IMG/VR virus record: IMGVR_UViG_3300033149_004116
Coordinates: 36,023 to 100,022 of that record
Source of the DNA: a virus
Direction: 5' to 3' (one strand)
Length of the DNA stretch: 64,000 nucleotides
Within the stretch, counting starts at the first letter, position 1, and the number at the start of each line of letters is the position of its first letter. Below, piece after piece: positions 33,069-42,196 of the stretch. The notes under the pieces are model-generated. The model was given only the letters and a program-made list of their open reading frames with translations. It was not told the DNA's origin and made no database searches. Made by a program: the position numbers and the translations under genes.

Positions 33069-33751
33069 CTCTCTTTATAAGAGATGTGCGTTGAATCTAC
33101 TGTAACAAGTTGAAGTTCTACCATCCGCTTAGTGATTTTATCTGCATCTACGCCCCTCGTGTTACAATAATTTTTCCAAGTTGCCAAATCTACCTTTTTT
33201 ATATTTTTCAACGAACCTGCCAACTGTAGCGCGATTCCATCCAAATCTTCTGCTTTATCAGGTTTGGGGGAGGGAGGAGTTACTGTTGTTTGGGAGGTTT
33301 CAATTGCTTTAGTTCCCGCCAAAAGTTCCGCATCATATATTCTATTTCCTCCCCTCCTCTCCTGGCTTCTCCATATCTTCCATTTACTTCCAGAAAGTAG
33401 CGGATCTGGTTGCCCCTCCTGCCAGTTCAATACTTCTAATATTTTTCCAGTAAGAGTTGTTGACATCCATAGAGTATATTCTTCTCCTGCTACTGCTGGA
33501 TAACTGTCCTCGCTCCCCACTTTGGCTCTTGCCGTCCCCTCAAGGTATCTTACCTGAGCGAAGGTTCTAATATCATCTACCTCTTCGCCACGTCTAGTTT
33601 TTTTCTTTCCAAAACTTCTAGTTTTTGGTTCCGACAGAAACACGACGATTGCGTGATTATCGTCGGTAATTTTCAAGTTGGGCGGATAATCCCTTCTTGC
33701 TCCTTTCGTCCAAGACATAGTTTTATAGATTATTTGGTAATATTTAAGCAT
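33065..33751 (-). CDS. Putative single-stranded DNA-binding (OB-fold-like) protein
   Basis: This 228-residue protein is not firmly recognised. Residues 20-130 have a five-strand pattern (HAIVVFLSEPKTRSFGKKKT, RTFAQVRYLEGTARAKVG, YTLWMSTTLTGKILEVL, SKWKIWRSQERRGGNRIYDA) like an OB fold. A Pro/Thr linker follows, then a small C-terminal helical domain resembling a winged helix (WKNYCNTRGVDADKITKRMV). That layout and the place between nuclease and recombinase genes suggest an RPA/SSB-type role. The start may be MSWTKGARRDYPP at 33718. Confidence 0.5.
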   Translation of the reverse strand: MLKYYQIIYKTMSWTKGARRDYPPNLKITDDNHAIVVFLSEPKTRSFGKKKTRRGEEVDDIRTFAQVRYLEGTARAKVGSEDSYPAVAGEEYTLWMSTTLTGKILEVLNWQEGQPDPLLSGSKWKIWRSQERRGGNRIYDAELLAGTKAIETSQTTVTPPSPKPDKAEDLDGIALQLAGSLKNIKKVDLATWKNYCNTRGVDADKITKRMVELQLVTVDSTHISYKES

Positions 33752-33793
33752 TTCGCTTATAAATATAGTATTAGTATATGCTTCAAATTAAAA

Positions 33794-34060
33794 TTAAAGA
33801 AGATTATTTTTGATAGAACCATTTAAATTGAAGTTGGATTCTGGTAAAGGCAAAACGCCACCGTTAAGAAGCAGAAGAGCATCCTTATAAGAATGATAAT
33901 TCCGCCCTCTACGATGAATTATACATGGAACAAAATAATCTTTCTCTCTAAAAACGATTCCCGCTTTCCCCGCTCTCGCGCCCATACAAAAAGCTATAAT
34001 ACAACATAATGGATATTTTTCAGATAAACCTCTTCTGAAATGATTTATCCACGCCATCAT
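33794..34060 (-). CDS. Small Cys-rich hypothetical protein
   Basis: This 88-residue protein has a WINHFRRGLSEKYPLCCIIA segment followed by FCMGARAG and YFVPCIIHRRGR. The CC-x4-C spacing and later C-x2-H could bind a metal. Similar short proteins occur in virus early regions, but I cannot assign a function. It is divergent from the SWIM-RadA gene; the 62-base gap between them must hold both promoters. Confidence 0.5.
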   Translation of the reverse strand: MMAWINHFRRGLSEKYPLCCIIAFCMGARAGKAGIVFREKDYFVPCIIHRRGRNYHSYKDALLLLNGGVLPLPESNFNLNGSIKNNLL

Positions 34061-34122
34061 TTCAACATAATATGAGATTTCTCCAATATAAAAGTTTATA
34101 TAGAGGGGAATTGCCCTCTTAA

Positions 34123-35349
34123 TTGATGAAAATTTTCAAGATTAGACATTTATGCTCTAAACACGTCTGGAATCGTTCGAGAAGTATAATGGGGAGAGTA
34201 ATAGATGTCAGAGTTGGACATTTTAGAATTTCAGGACTTGTGCTAAATTCCGACGGAACTTATTATTACAATCCCACGCTTGCTGCAGACGGAACTATGT
34301 TCTGTGATTGTCAAGGATTCAAGGAAAATCTGATATGTAGTCACGTTCTTGCACTTTTGCGCAAAGCCGAATTTGAAGGATTTAATATAGAAAAGTTTAT
34401 AAACGGTCTGAGAGGTGAGTATATCGAGGACGAATACGTGAAAATATATGAAACTAGCTTGAAAGGTTATAACGATCTATTTGGAGGACTTCAAGGCGGG
34501 CGACACCCCAATATGCTCTTTTCTGAAGCAGAAATTGGCAAAAGTTATCTAAATGCTCAGTTTTGTGTAGATATGTTATTGAAATATAATCTTAATGCTT
34601 TAATCAACGATACCGAGGGAGGAGTTGCTCCAGAATGGTTCTACAATATTGCTAAACATAAAGGCAAGGAAATAGATGTTAAATTTATTGATTGGAGAGT
34701 TAGAGATAAAATTAAAAAATCGAAAGATACAGAAACTCATATGCCTGAATATGATTATTCAAAACTGAAAATAGAGAAGCCCGATAAACCAACAATATAT
34801 ATCTATGATGCTAGGCATATAGTTCAGGTTTTGCCATTTTTCGGAAGACCCATAAGTTTTAAAATTAAAGGAGGAGTTATGGAACCGATAGATGCTGGCG
34901 GAACGGTATCAATATGGGAAAGCCCCATTGGAACTATCGTAGAGAAATGCAATATTGGATATGTTGCTAATGACTCATTATCCGCTCCACTTGAAAAATT
35001 CTTTGTTGGGGGGCAAATAAATTACAGAACACGAACCAAAACAACGCAAGTATGGCTTGGGAGATCACAGGACTTGATCGACGAATATAAAATAGTTCTT
35101 ATGAATATCGCCCATGCCACGATAAATCATTCAAATCCTTATGCCGTTCCCGTTCCCGTCGGTGGCAAAGCAGTTCTCCACAATAATAAATATATTGCCT
35201 TTATGGAAAAATACAAAAATAAGAAATTAAAAAATTGGAGAAACCTACGAAAGATGAGAATATTCAGACATATGACAAAACCATCTTGGTCTGAAGAATG
35301 TATATTTGAAATTTCAGAACATGGATTTGAGGATTTCTCGATGAATTAA
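34123..35349 (+). CDS. SWIM zinc finger fused to RadA/RadB-like ATPase
   Basis: Residues 55-80 form a SWIM finger (FCDCQGFKENLICSHVLALL: C61-x-C63-x8-C72-x-H74). Residues about 115-380 resemble the RecA/RadB core: FGGLQGGRHPNMLF, then EAEIGKSYLNAQF as Walker A, NALINDTEGGVAPEWFYNIA matching the DTEG strand of RadB, TIYIYDARHIVQ near Walker B, and PVGGKAVLHNNKYIAFMEK matching the RadB C-terminal strand. The Walker A first glycine is Ser (SEAEIGKS). It could be a recombination mediator or DNA-binding regulator whose ATPase is altered. It is the only plus-strand gene in the replication block. Confidence 0.78.
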   Translation: MMKIFKIRHLCSKHVWNRSRSIMGRVIDVRVGHFRISGLVLNSDGTYYYNPTLAADGTMFCDCQGFKENLICSHVLALLRKAEFEGFNIEKFINGLRGEYIEDEYVKIYETSLKGYNDLFGGLQGGRHPNMLFSEAEIGKSYLNAQFCVDMLLKYNLNALINDTEGGVAPEWFYNIAKHKGKEIDVKFIDWRVRDKIKKSKDTETHMPEYDYSKLKIEKPDKPTIYIYDARHIVQVLPFFGRPISFKIKGGVMEPIDAGGTVSIWESPIGTIVEKCNIGYVANDSLSAPLEKFFVGGQINYRTRTKTTQVWLGRSQDLIDEYKIVLMNIAHATINHSNPYAVPVPVGGKAVLHNNKYIAFMEKYKNKKLKNWRNLRKMRIFRHMTKPSWSEECIFEISEHGFEDFSMN

Positions 35350-36338
35350 TTTTGCCAAGGCATATTCTTTCTCTTTTTATAATTACAGGAATTATCACAA
35401 AATCCCCATTTTATCAAAGTATCACAACTAATAGGTTTGAGATTTCTATCTTTTATGGAATTTCTAGAATAATTTATTTGATACTGTGTTTTGCTCTCAT
35501 CATAATCTGAAAATTGACTCATAAACCAGTGTATCTTTTCATCTGTCATTTCTGAATAAATAGCATCCATCAAAAATGCCAGCCTAGCATTATGTGATGG
35601 ATCTTTTTTTAGCGCCGAAATTATACATTTTCTTATCTCCCAATTGCCTATCTCCATTTTTTTGCTAGATCTTTTTATTTTTTTATTCATCATTATTTCC
35701 TGCAAAATCTTAGTGGTATATTTTATCGGAATTGGATTTTCTTTAAAGGAATTGATATCTGGAATGTATGGTTCTCTGTCAATAGTTAAAGGTATTACTT
35801 GATTGCCAGTTTTCTGATGATATGAGAATGGCAAGCGAGCTAGAGCGTTTATATGCGTGGGAAGTTTATCAAAGTTTGGGTAAAGGGAAAAATCTCCAAG
35901 GATGTCGAAGAGTATTTTCTTGTAAAATTCTCTCGCCCCTCTCTCCTTTTCGGCTGTAAATTCTAATTCTCCTATATACGCCCACACATGATAACCACGT
36001 TTTCCGCTATAAGTAATTATAGGTTCTGCATTCATATTTTTTATCTTTCCGGCTATAATTAGTGCTTGAAACCACACATCATCCAATTCTTTTGCATCAT
36101 AAGAATACTTACTTAATTCTTTTTTGGTATCGAATTCATAAAACAATTTTTCAATACGCAAAACTGGTTGTACTGAATGGAATGCGGGCTTCCTATATAA
36201 CCAACATTCCCTAATGAATTGTTTATATCCCTCTAATGAATTATAAAATTTGTTTCTAAATTGCCCAAATTGATGATTCCCATAAGCGAGCCACCTCTCA
36301 AGAAATGTCTCGACCTTCGAATCATCTAAGTCAAACAT
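35346..36338 (-). CDS. Archaeo-eukaryotic primase (PriS-like)
   Basis: This 330-residue protein is an AEP-superfamily primase: LFYEFDTKKEL holds the metal-binding acidic pair, ITYSGKRGYHVWAYI is the S-G-x-R-G-x-H nucleotide-binding motif, and LPTHINALARLPFSYHQKTG resembles the third motif region with its R-P. The C-terminus has C-x7-GFC-x3-SC, a cysteine set reminiscent of the PriL/PriX Fe-S or zinc region. It would prime viral DNA synthesis for the PolB downstream. It ends 4 bases inside the convergent SWIM-RadA gene. Confidence 0.88.
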   Translation of the reverse strand: MFDLDDSKVETFLERWLAYGNHQFGQFRNKFYNSLEGYKQFIRECWLYRKPAFHSVQPVLRIEKLFYEFDTKKELSKYSYDAKELDDVWFQALIIAGKIKNMNAEPIITYSGKRGYHVWAYIGELEFTAEKERGAREFYKKILFDILGDFSLYPNFDKLPTHINALARLPFSYHQKTGNQVIPLTIDREPYIPDINSFKENPIPIKYTTKILQEIMMNKKIKRSSKKMEIGNWEIRKCIISALKKDPSHNARLAFLMDAIYSEMTDEKIHWFMSQFSDYDESKTQYQINYSRNSIKDRNLKPISCDTLIKWGFCDNSCNYKKRKNMPWQN

Positions 36339-36374
36339 ACGAGAGATTGAGTGAAGCTGTATATTTAAACTTTT

Positions 36375-36671
36375 TTATTTGTATAAGCGAAGTTTTACTG
36401 GAATTGGTTGCTGAAACAAACATTTGGAATTGATATTTTGTATCCTATCGCTCCATATACTGATCATCCAACATTCTCTCTGCCGACGCTCTGTATCTTC
36501 CAATTCTACCTTCCCCCTATTATAAACAAACAAATCGTTTATTCTTATGTTTGAAGCAACAGGTATTGTCCTTACGAATTTGCATATTGATGGTATAGAT
36601 ACTCCAGACCAGTTCAATAGATCATTTATTTCAATACGATCTAATTCCAATCTTGGTTCTCTGAGTGGCAT
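36375..36671 (-). CDS. Hypothetical 98-residue protein
   Basis: I do not recognise this protein. It has an acidic N-terminal helix region (LELDRIEINDLLNWSGVSIP) and a beta-like centre. Its upstream region carries copy 1 of the 53-base repeat. It is the first gene of the primase operon. Confidence 0.5.
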   Translation of the reverse strand: MPLREPRLELDRIEINDLLNWSGVSIPSICKFVRTIPVASNIRINDLFVYNRGKVELEDTERRQRECWMISIWSDRIQNINSKCLFQQPIPVKLRLYK

Positions 36672-36727
36672 ATTACATTAGTAATGGTCTTTTCTTTTAT
36701 TTAAACCTTACTCTTTTTATATATTAT

Positions 36728-36780
36728 TTAGCTAATTTTAGTCTCTTGAAGTCGCCACAAAACCTTCGGTGGTGAAAAAA
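36728..36780 (+). repeat. Intergenic repeat element, copy 1
   Basis: The element has TTAGCTAA, an 11-base spacer, then TGAAGTCGCC, an AACCTTCGGTGG block and an A-run. Copies 2 and 3 lie at 52146-52180 (minus) and 52202-52255 (plus). The CCAC...GTGG arms can pair, and the A-run (T-run on the minus strand) resembles a terminator or operator. It fills the gap between two minus-strand genes. Confidence 0.75.
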
Positions 36781-36781
36781 A

Positions 36782-37288
36782 TTAAACTCCCTCTTTTTGA
36801 TAAATCCCCTTATATATTTCCTTTGCCTCGTTAATAGGGATAAAAAGCATTTGTGCTATTTTTGCGTTAGAAGTTAGAACAAGTCCATACTCATTATGAA
36901 CTACCAATAATGTCTTTCCCCGACCTTCATATCCCGCGTCCCAAACTCCAGTTTCAACGGTAATGCCACATCGTAACATTGAACTACGATGAATTGATAA
37001 TGCACAAAGATTTTTTGGTAATTTGATTATTTCATTATATTCAACTTTATAACTGCCTTGTTTAAGATAATAAACTTCATTCACAGGATTTAATTTAATA
37101 GTTTCTGTTTCTGGTATTCTTCTGTCCAAATTGGAGAAATCTATTATTCCTCCCTCGCTAAATTTGAATATTTGACCTACTGTTAAATCGAAACCGTTTG
37201 GCTGTATTTGTTTGCTTAAATCTCTATAGTTCCGAATCAAATCTTTTTCTCTAATTAATTTTAGAATCTCTTTGTCATTTAAAAACAT
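36782..37288 (-). CDS. DCD/DUT-family dCTP deaminase or dUTPase
   Basis: This 168-residue protein is of the trimeric dUTPase/dCTP deaminase superfamily. It has LSIHRSSMLRCGITVETGVW followed by DAGYEGRGKTLLVVHNEYG, the family's phosphate- and uracil-binding motifs, and an N-terminal PNGFDLTVGQIFKF. Archaeal members may deaminate dCTP, hydrolyse dUTP, or do both; the ETGVWDAGYEG stretch has the glutamate used for deamination. It would supply dUMP or keep dUTP low. It overlaps the upstream gene by 1 base. Confidence 0.88.
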   Translation of the reverse strand: MFLNDKEILKLIREKDLIRNYRDLSKQIQPNGFDLTVGQIFKFSEGGIIDFSNLDRRIPETETIKLNPVNEVYYLKQGSYKVEYNEIIKLPKNLCALSIHRSSMLRCGITVETGVWDAGYEGRGKTLLVVHNEYGLVLTSNAKIAQMLFIPINEAKEIYKGIYQKEGV

Positions 37289-37629
37289 TATCGCCCTCCC
37301 CTCCTCGGTTTTAATTCTTGCTCTTTTTTCATTCTCTTTTTAATCATTTTATCTATATTGCCAAGAATTTTAGTCCAAAACATCCCAAAAAGGGCAAATC
37401 CAAGTAATGGCATATTCGCACCATATGGAGGTTCACCAAGTTGGAGACAGCCCCTCATTTGTCCGTTATCCCAATAAATATAGGAACCCTCTCTCCGCAG
37501 AATCATCGGCTTGATGACATCTGGAATTTCTCCGTCTCGAAGTTGAAAAAGATAATCAACAAAGCAAGATTTTAATGTGTTGCTCATATTCTCACCAATC
37601 ATATCAATCTTGTTCAACATAATTATCAA
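37288..37629 (-). CDS. Hypothetical protein with one hydrophobic segment
   Basis: This protein (up to 113 residues) is not recognised. A likely start is MSNTLKSCFV at 37587, after the upstream stop at 37604. Residues DNGQMRGCLQLGEPPYGANM precede a hydrophobic stretch LLGFALFGMFW, and the C-terminus is very basic (KKRMKKEQELKPRRGGR). It may associate with membrane or DNA. Confidence 0.5.
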   Translation of the reverse strand: MIIMLNKIDMIGENMSNTLKSCFVDYLFQLRDGEIPDVIKPMILRREGSYIYWDNGQMRGCLQLGEPPYGANMPLLGFALFGMFWTKILGNIDKMIKKRMKKEQELKPRRGGR

Positions 37630-39364
37630 CTTTTATATCACTAAATTGAAAGTTTATTCCTCGACTCTTGAAATATTCATTACCCTCTTCGACCATTCTC
37701 TGTTTTAATTTGTTAAGTTCATCTTCATCTTTCAAAACAGAATATCCAGAAAGATCCGTTTCTATTTCCTCAACTGTCTTTTTTAATTCATATATTTTTG
37801 GTCTAAAATTCGTCTCCATTATATATCCTCTCCCCTCAAAATCCTTCAGCCATTTCAATACAGTTCCTCTACTTTTCTTTAATTGATCTGCTATTCTAAT
37901 TTGCATGGAGGGGTTAATAGGCGTTCCAGCATCATCATTAGTAGGAGGTCTTAATTTTAACTCCCTAAAAACTTTAACGAGATCATAATCTCTCCCCTCA
38001 ACGTCTTTTGCCATATAAATAAGACTTTCGCGAGCTATTTGTAAAATTTCTATTGCCTTTTCAGGTGTTAAAATATAAACAATTTTATTATTCAAATTTA
38101 TTCTTGGAAGAGTTCTACAATTTAAAACTCCATACATCTGAAGTAATAATTTTATTTTGTCATAATCCCCTCTAATTCTCAGCTTGCTTTTATCCAAAAT
38201 GGAGAAAACACTCTTATAAAATGAAATTAAAACGTCCACATCTTCTATATGATTAACCAAACAAGTCAATACCTCTTTTGAGTAATCATAATCTGTATAT
38301 GCTTTAACTCCCAATAAAACGTCGTTTTCTTGATTGTTTCTCCAAACCTTGAATTTTTCTATTCTCCGTGTTTGTTCTACAGAGCCATCTGGAGAAAAAA
38401 TCCAATATCGTCTGACAAATTGAGCGTCTATATCTCTTCTAGTCGTGCTTGTAAAAACCGTTATTGGATCTGTTTTTATTGTCTCTGTTGTATATCTTCC
38501 TGTATCTGGGTCTTTCACAGTATATGTAGTTACGAGTCCCTCATCCTCTACGGAGAGCATTTTAATGCTTGCATTTCCATAAGAATCATTCTCTTGGTCC
38601 AGTCTTCCCAATTCTTTGATAAACAATATTTCTTTTTCGTTTAGTTGTTGTCCCATATAATTTAATGCCCTTTTTGTCAAATGTGATACTGTATGGCTTT
38701 TATAAAAGGAAGCGATAGTTTTCAATATCCAAGTTTTTCCCGCCCCAGCTTCGTGTTTTGCACAAATTATCGTCTTCTTCTCTGGATTCTTACATTTACC
38801 GGTTATTGCCAAATTAAATATGAGCAATTTATTCGATCTTTCGCCCGCAATTAAATTATCCAAATGTTTCTCAATTAACACGATTGGAGACGGATGAGAT
38901 AAGATTTTTTCTGCTTCGGTCTCTATTTCATCTTTAAATTGAAAATCTATTGCAGAAGTATCATCAATTTTTTCCTCTTCTGTCTTTCCAAATTTTCTAA
39001 TATTCCAAACATTTATTGTTTTCGTTATTATCGCTCGGATTCGTTGAATGATTGGAAGTGGCAAAGGCTCTCCTTGAAAAATATCAATAAGAGCGGAATA
39101 TATCAATCCTGCTGGTTTTGTTTTTGTTTCCTTCTTCATTATACTTTTCCATATATTTTCTATTTTTATATTTTCCTCTATGCCTAGAACTTCATCATTA
39201 AAAGCGTTAATAAGAAATATTCGGCATCTTTTATCGTTCATTCTCTCCAATTTTAATTGATATACTACGTTTTCAGCCGATCCTATAACCTTATTGGGGT
39301 CAATTTCGTTTAAATTCCCAGATACGACTTCCCCCTCAATTTTTATAAAATCGTTTTCAGTCAT
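37604..39364 (-). CDS. AAA+/SF3-like replicative helicase
   Basis: I chose ATG 39364 (MTENDFIKIEGEV) because GGTGAT lies 3 bases upstream; a longer frame overlaps the terminase. Residues about 200-370 hold the ATPase: Walker A AKHEAGAGKTWILKTI, Walker B EILFIKELGRLDQ, a sensor-like TVFTSTTRRDID and an arginine-finger region QFVRRYWIFSPDG. The C-terminus has a helix-turn-helix (RIADQLKKSRGTVLKWLKDF). Archaeal virus and plasmid replicons often pair such an ATPase with an AEP primase, as here. It probably unwinds the viral origin. The exact family (SF3, MCM-like or plasmid-type) is unsettled. Confidence 0.78.
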   Translation of the reverse strand: MTENDFIKIEGEVVSGNLNEIDPNKVIGSAENVVYQLKLERMNDKRCRIFLINAFNDEVLGIEENIKIENIWKSIMKKETKTKPAGLIYSALIDIFQGEPLPLPIIQRIRAIITKTINVWNIRKFGKTEEEKIDDTSAIDFQFKDEIETEAEKILSHPSPIVLIEKHLDNLIAGERSNKLLIFNLAITGKCKNPEKKTIICAKHEAGAGKTWILKTIASFYKSHTVSHLTKRALNYMGQQLNEKEILFIKELGRLDQENDSYGNASIKMLSVEDEGLVTTYTVKDPDTGRYTTETIKTDPITVFTSTTRRDIDAQFVRRYWIFSPDGSVEQTRRIEKFKVWRNNQENDVLLGVKAYTDYDYSKEVLTCLVNHIEDVDVLISFYKSVFSILDKSKLRIRGDYDKIKLLLQMYGVLNCRTLPRINLNNKIVYILTPEKAIEILQIARESLIYMAKDVEGRDYDLVKVFRELKLRPPTNDDAGTPINPSMQIRIADQLKKSRGTVLKWLKDFEGRGYIMETNFRPKIYELKKTVEEIETDLSGYSVLKDEDELNKLKQRMVEEGNEYFKSRGINFQFSDIKVDNYVEQD

Positions 39365-39393
39365 ATTATCACCTTTAATGGAGAAGTTGTATT

Positions 39394-40887
39394 TTAACCT
39401 TTTCTTTTTCGTATCGTGAAAAAAGGAGTCAAGGAACCCGCCAATACTGACGACCAAGCATAAGCAAGTGCATCGACCATATGATCTCTTCCAACAGTAG
39501 AATCAAAAGTATAATAACCAGTTCCTCCCAATTTGCCAATATAGCCAGATAATTCAAATCTAAGTTCTTGAGCTTGAATATCATTTATATTTTTATTAAT
39601 CCACAATTTTTCGCTCATAAATGCTTCGTCTAGCCCCATTCTTCCCCCACTGCCAACCATTAATTCGTTTTTTTGTTTGGATTTTACCCTCAATCCTCTT
39701 ACTGGAAGGTTTTCCTCAATCATATGAGACATAAGTTCATCTCCATGCCCTCCTGTTGCATCTATAGTATATAATCTCACAGAATATCTCGGTTGGACGC
39801 TTGTCATAATATATTTAGCAATTGATCGCATCTGTTCTCTTTCCCAAGATTTAATATAAACCACTCTATAAGGGATTTCAACGTTCTTTGTTACATTATT
39901 TATTATGACATCCATGTTTCCCAAAAATTCTTCAATTATTATTAATACTGTTGGATCGTTTATTTTCCCAACATCAATTCCTGCATAACAGGGTCTTTTG
40001 CTTCTTGTTGGTAACTTTCTCAAATTAAACACGGGGATTTTAGTAAATACTTGATTTGCAGTTCCATACCACTGTGCAAGATATTCTCTGTTGAATCTAA
40101 TTTCCCCAAGGCTTGCTTTCTCCTTTTCTAAATCTTTTTCGGTAAGAGCAGGGCATTCAGTAGATGGAATAGTATAAGATTTAATAGGTTGAATTTCCTC
40201 TGCGGGTATATCTATCTTAATTCCTTTTTTAACTTTATTTCTCAATTCTTCTGCTTTATTTCCTTCTATCCACTTTCTATAGAAAAAACTTCCTATAGAT
40301 CCAGCAGTTGATAACCATACAGTTTTTCCACCCGTATGAATCGTGAGAGGAGTGATGGATGGAAACATTCTATCATATATCAAACAAGCCTCATCAACAA
40401 ATAATAAATCAGCGTGATAGCCTCTTATATTATGAGCTTCTGGAACTGTGGTTCCATGTGCCTCCACAATACTGTTGTTATTCCATCGAATATTGGTTCC
40501 TCTCTCCCCATCAATAAATAAATCATACCAACCTTTACGTTTTAATCTTGAAACAAACGTTTTGGCGAAACTTAAAATTCTCTGTGCTTGATTCAAGTTG
40601 AATGAAATGATTCTAACTTTTGATCCTTCATGCATAGTAGCATACCAATCTGCAATTGAGCCACAAATCCAAGACGCTCCAATCTGTCTCCCCTTCAAAA
40701 TAACAAGTTCTTTTAAATTTGGATTTGCCACGTCCCTTGCGATCATTTTTTGATAATCATAAGGCTCCTCCCCAGGTATCTTGAAAAATTTATTGTGAAA
40801 ATATATTGGATCTGTTTGAAGTCTCTTATATTCTTCATATGCTTCTGGAGAGAGTTCATTCTCATCTATAAATGCCATCTCTACCAC
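39394..40887 (-). CDS. Terminase large subunit
   Basis: This 497-residue packaging motor has an N-terminal ATPase with LVILKGRQIGASWICGSIAD (Walker A variant), ADLLFVDEACLIYD (Walker B with catalytic Glu) and KTVWLSTAGS (coupling motif). The RNase H-like nuclease has AGIDVGKINDPTVLIII, LYTIDATGGHGDEL and DHMVDALAYAWSS, supplying three acidic metal ligands. It pumps DNA through the portal and cuts it. Unusually it lies in the replication block on the minus strand, 35 kb from the portal. The start is GTG 40887 or, more likely, ATG 40878 (MAFIDENELS). Confidence 0.95.
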   Translation of the reverse strand: MVEMAFIDENELSPEAYEEYKRLQTDPIYFHNKFFKIPGEEPYDYQKMIARDVANPNLKELVILKGRQIGASWICGSIADWYATMHEGSKVRIISFNLNQAQRILSFAKTFVSRLKRKGWYDLFIDGERGTNIRWNNNSIVEAHGTTVPEAHNIRGYHADLLFVDEACLIYDRMFPSITPLTIHTGGKTVWLSTAGSIGSFFYRKWIEGNKAEELRNKVKKGIKIDIPAEEIQPIKSYTIPSTECPALTEKDLEKEKASLGEIRFNREYLAQWYGTANQVFTKIPVFNLRKLPTRSKRPCYAGIDVGKINDPTVLIIIEEFLGNMDVIINNVTKNVEIPYRVVYIKSWEREQMRSIAKYIMTSVQPRYSVRLYTIDATGGHGDELMSHMIEENLPVRGLRVKSKQKNELMVGSGGRMGLDEAFMSEKLWINKNINDIQAQELRFELSGYIGKLGGTGYYTFDSTVGRDHMVDALAYAWSSVLAGSLTPFFTIRKRKG

Positions 40888-41855
40888 GTTTCTGGAGTTC
40901 TATAAATTAAATCCATACCAGAATTATCCATTTTGTTTACAATCATATATCCCACTTGAGATGTTATACCGCGAGAAATAAGTAGAGAATTCTCCCTTTG
41001 CATAGTTCCGCCCATAGCATAATATCTATGCCCTGCTTGGGGTATCATATATAATTGATGGAGATGTCCAGTAAGAAGAATATTCGGTCTTTCAATGAGA
41101 TTTCTATCTATTTTTTGAAGCATATAAGTTAAGGAATAACTCATTCCCCCAGCACCGTGCATCATTAAAATGTTGTATTTCTGATTATCGATTCCAAGAT
41201 TGGCTACGTGTCCATAATATCTAAAATTTAAATTTTTCTTTATTTTCGGCATTAACGCTTTATAACAATCAAGCCCCACAAGTATGTTGCCCTTTATTTT
41301 TTCTTCGTGATTGCCTATTACAGTATGTAAAACCGTTCCCTTCGGAAACATATTGAAGAGTCTTGCTACCTCCGCTATCTGATCTGAAATTGATAACAAT
41401 TTAACATCTTGAAGTTCCATTCGATGAACTCCTCTCCCCTGAAATGTATCTCCAGGTATTAAGACATCCTTTATTGAATATTCTTCAACATCCGAGATCA
41501 AATTATCAAAAGCCATTCGAGAAAAGGTTCTTGAGCCAATATGATGATCGGAACTTATGATAAATGGAACTTCTATTTCACCTAATATTCTGTAATACTT
41601 TTCTTGAGAATCTACAGAATATCTTACCAAAACTATTTCATCGGCAATATCTTTAATATCATATCCATCTGATATTAAATCTTGTATATATCTATCTAAT
41701 ATTTTTCTTGAAATATTCCATCCACAATTTTCCTCCAGCTCGGATAAAAATAAATCCTTTAAAATTGGTAGTTTTTTTCCTCTCAATAATTTAAGAATAT
41801 CTTCTTGAGGTGTTACTATATCCTCTTCCGTTTTTATTATTTTTAATGATTTCAT
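40881..41855 (-). CDS. Metallophosphoesterase with N-terminal helical domain
   Basis: Residues 95-310 carry a full calcineurin-like set: IISSDHHIGSRTF, VLIPGDTFQGRG, VIGNHEEKIKG, MMHGAGGMSYS and LTGHLHQLY. The first 90 residues form a helical domain (LPILKDLFLSELEENCGWNI, RKILDRYIQDLISDG) like that of archaeal PolD small subunits (DP1), to which the whole protein bears some resemblance. It lies between PolB and terminase genes. It may be a DNA exonuclease (Mre11/DP1 type) or another phosphoesterase. A homologous-looking enzyme is at 47209. Confidence 0.82.
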   Translation of the reverse strand: MKSLKIIKTEEDIVTPQEDILKLLRGKKLPILKDLFLSELEENCGWNISRKILDRYIQDLISDGYDIKDIADEIVLVRYSVDSQEKYYRILGEIEVPFIISSDHHIGSRTFSRMAFDNLISDVEEYSIKDVLIPGDTFQGRGVHRMELQDVKLLSISDQIAEVARLFNMFPKGTVLHTVIGNHEEKIKGNILVGLDCYKALMPKIKKNLNFRYYGHVANLGIDNQKYNILMMHGAGGMSYSLTYMLQKIDRNLIERPNILLTGHLHQLYMIPQAGHRYYAMGGTMQRENSLLISRGITSQVGYMIVNKMDNSGMDLIYRTPETW

Positions 41856-42118
41856 ATTTTTTCACCATCCGTTCTAATTAAATATATTATATTTTTATCT
41901 TGTATAACTTTTATCGGTTCGCCTTTAGATATCCACCCTCTTAAACGCCGAGCAGTATGTTTGGCACGAACTGGGAAAGTCAGTTCAATTTTTCCTTTTT
42001 TGATTTTTGAATTTAGGAAGTTTATTATAGTTTGTCGATAAATGCCTCTCGACGGGGGTTTTATATCAACAATCTCCTCAATTCTCAAATTCTCCTTCCC
42101 CACCATCTGCCCCACCAA
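41852..42118 (-). CDS. Hypothetical basic protein, possible DNA-binding
   Basis: This 88-residue basic protein has RGIYRQTIINFLNSKIKKGK and VRAKHTARRLRGWISKGEPI, a helical, Arg/Lys-rich pattern that could bind DNA. It overlaps the phosphoesterase start by 4 bases (ATGA) and follows PolB. I do not recognise a family. Confidence 0.5.
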   Translation of the reverse strand: MVGQMVGKENLRIEEIVDIKPPSRGIYRQTIINFLNSKIKKGKIELTFPVRAKHTARRLRGWISKGEPIKVIQDKNIIYLIRTDGEKI

Positions 42119-42196
42119 TATACTTCCCTCCTATTAAAATCTTTCTTATTTAAATTTCCATCTTTTAAAATTAATTTTAACAAAAAGACATCCTCC

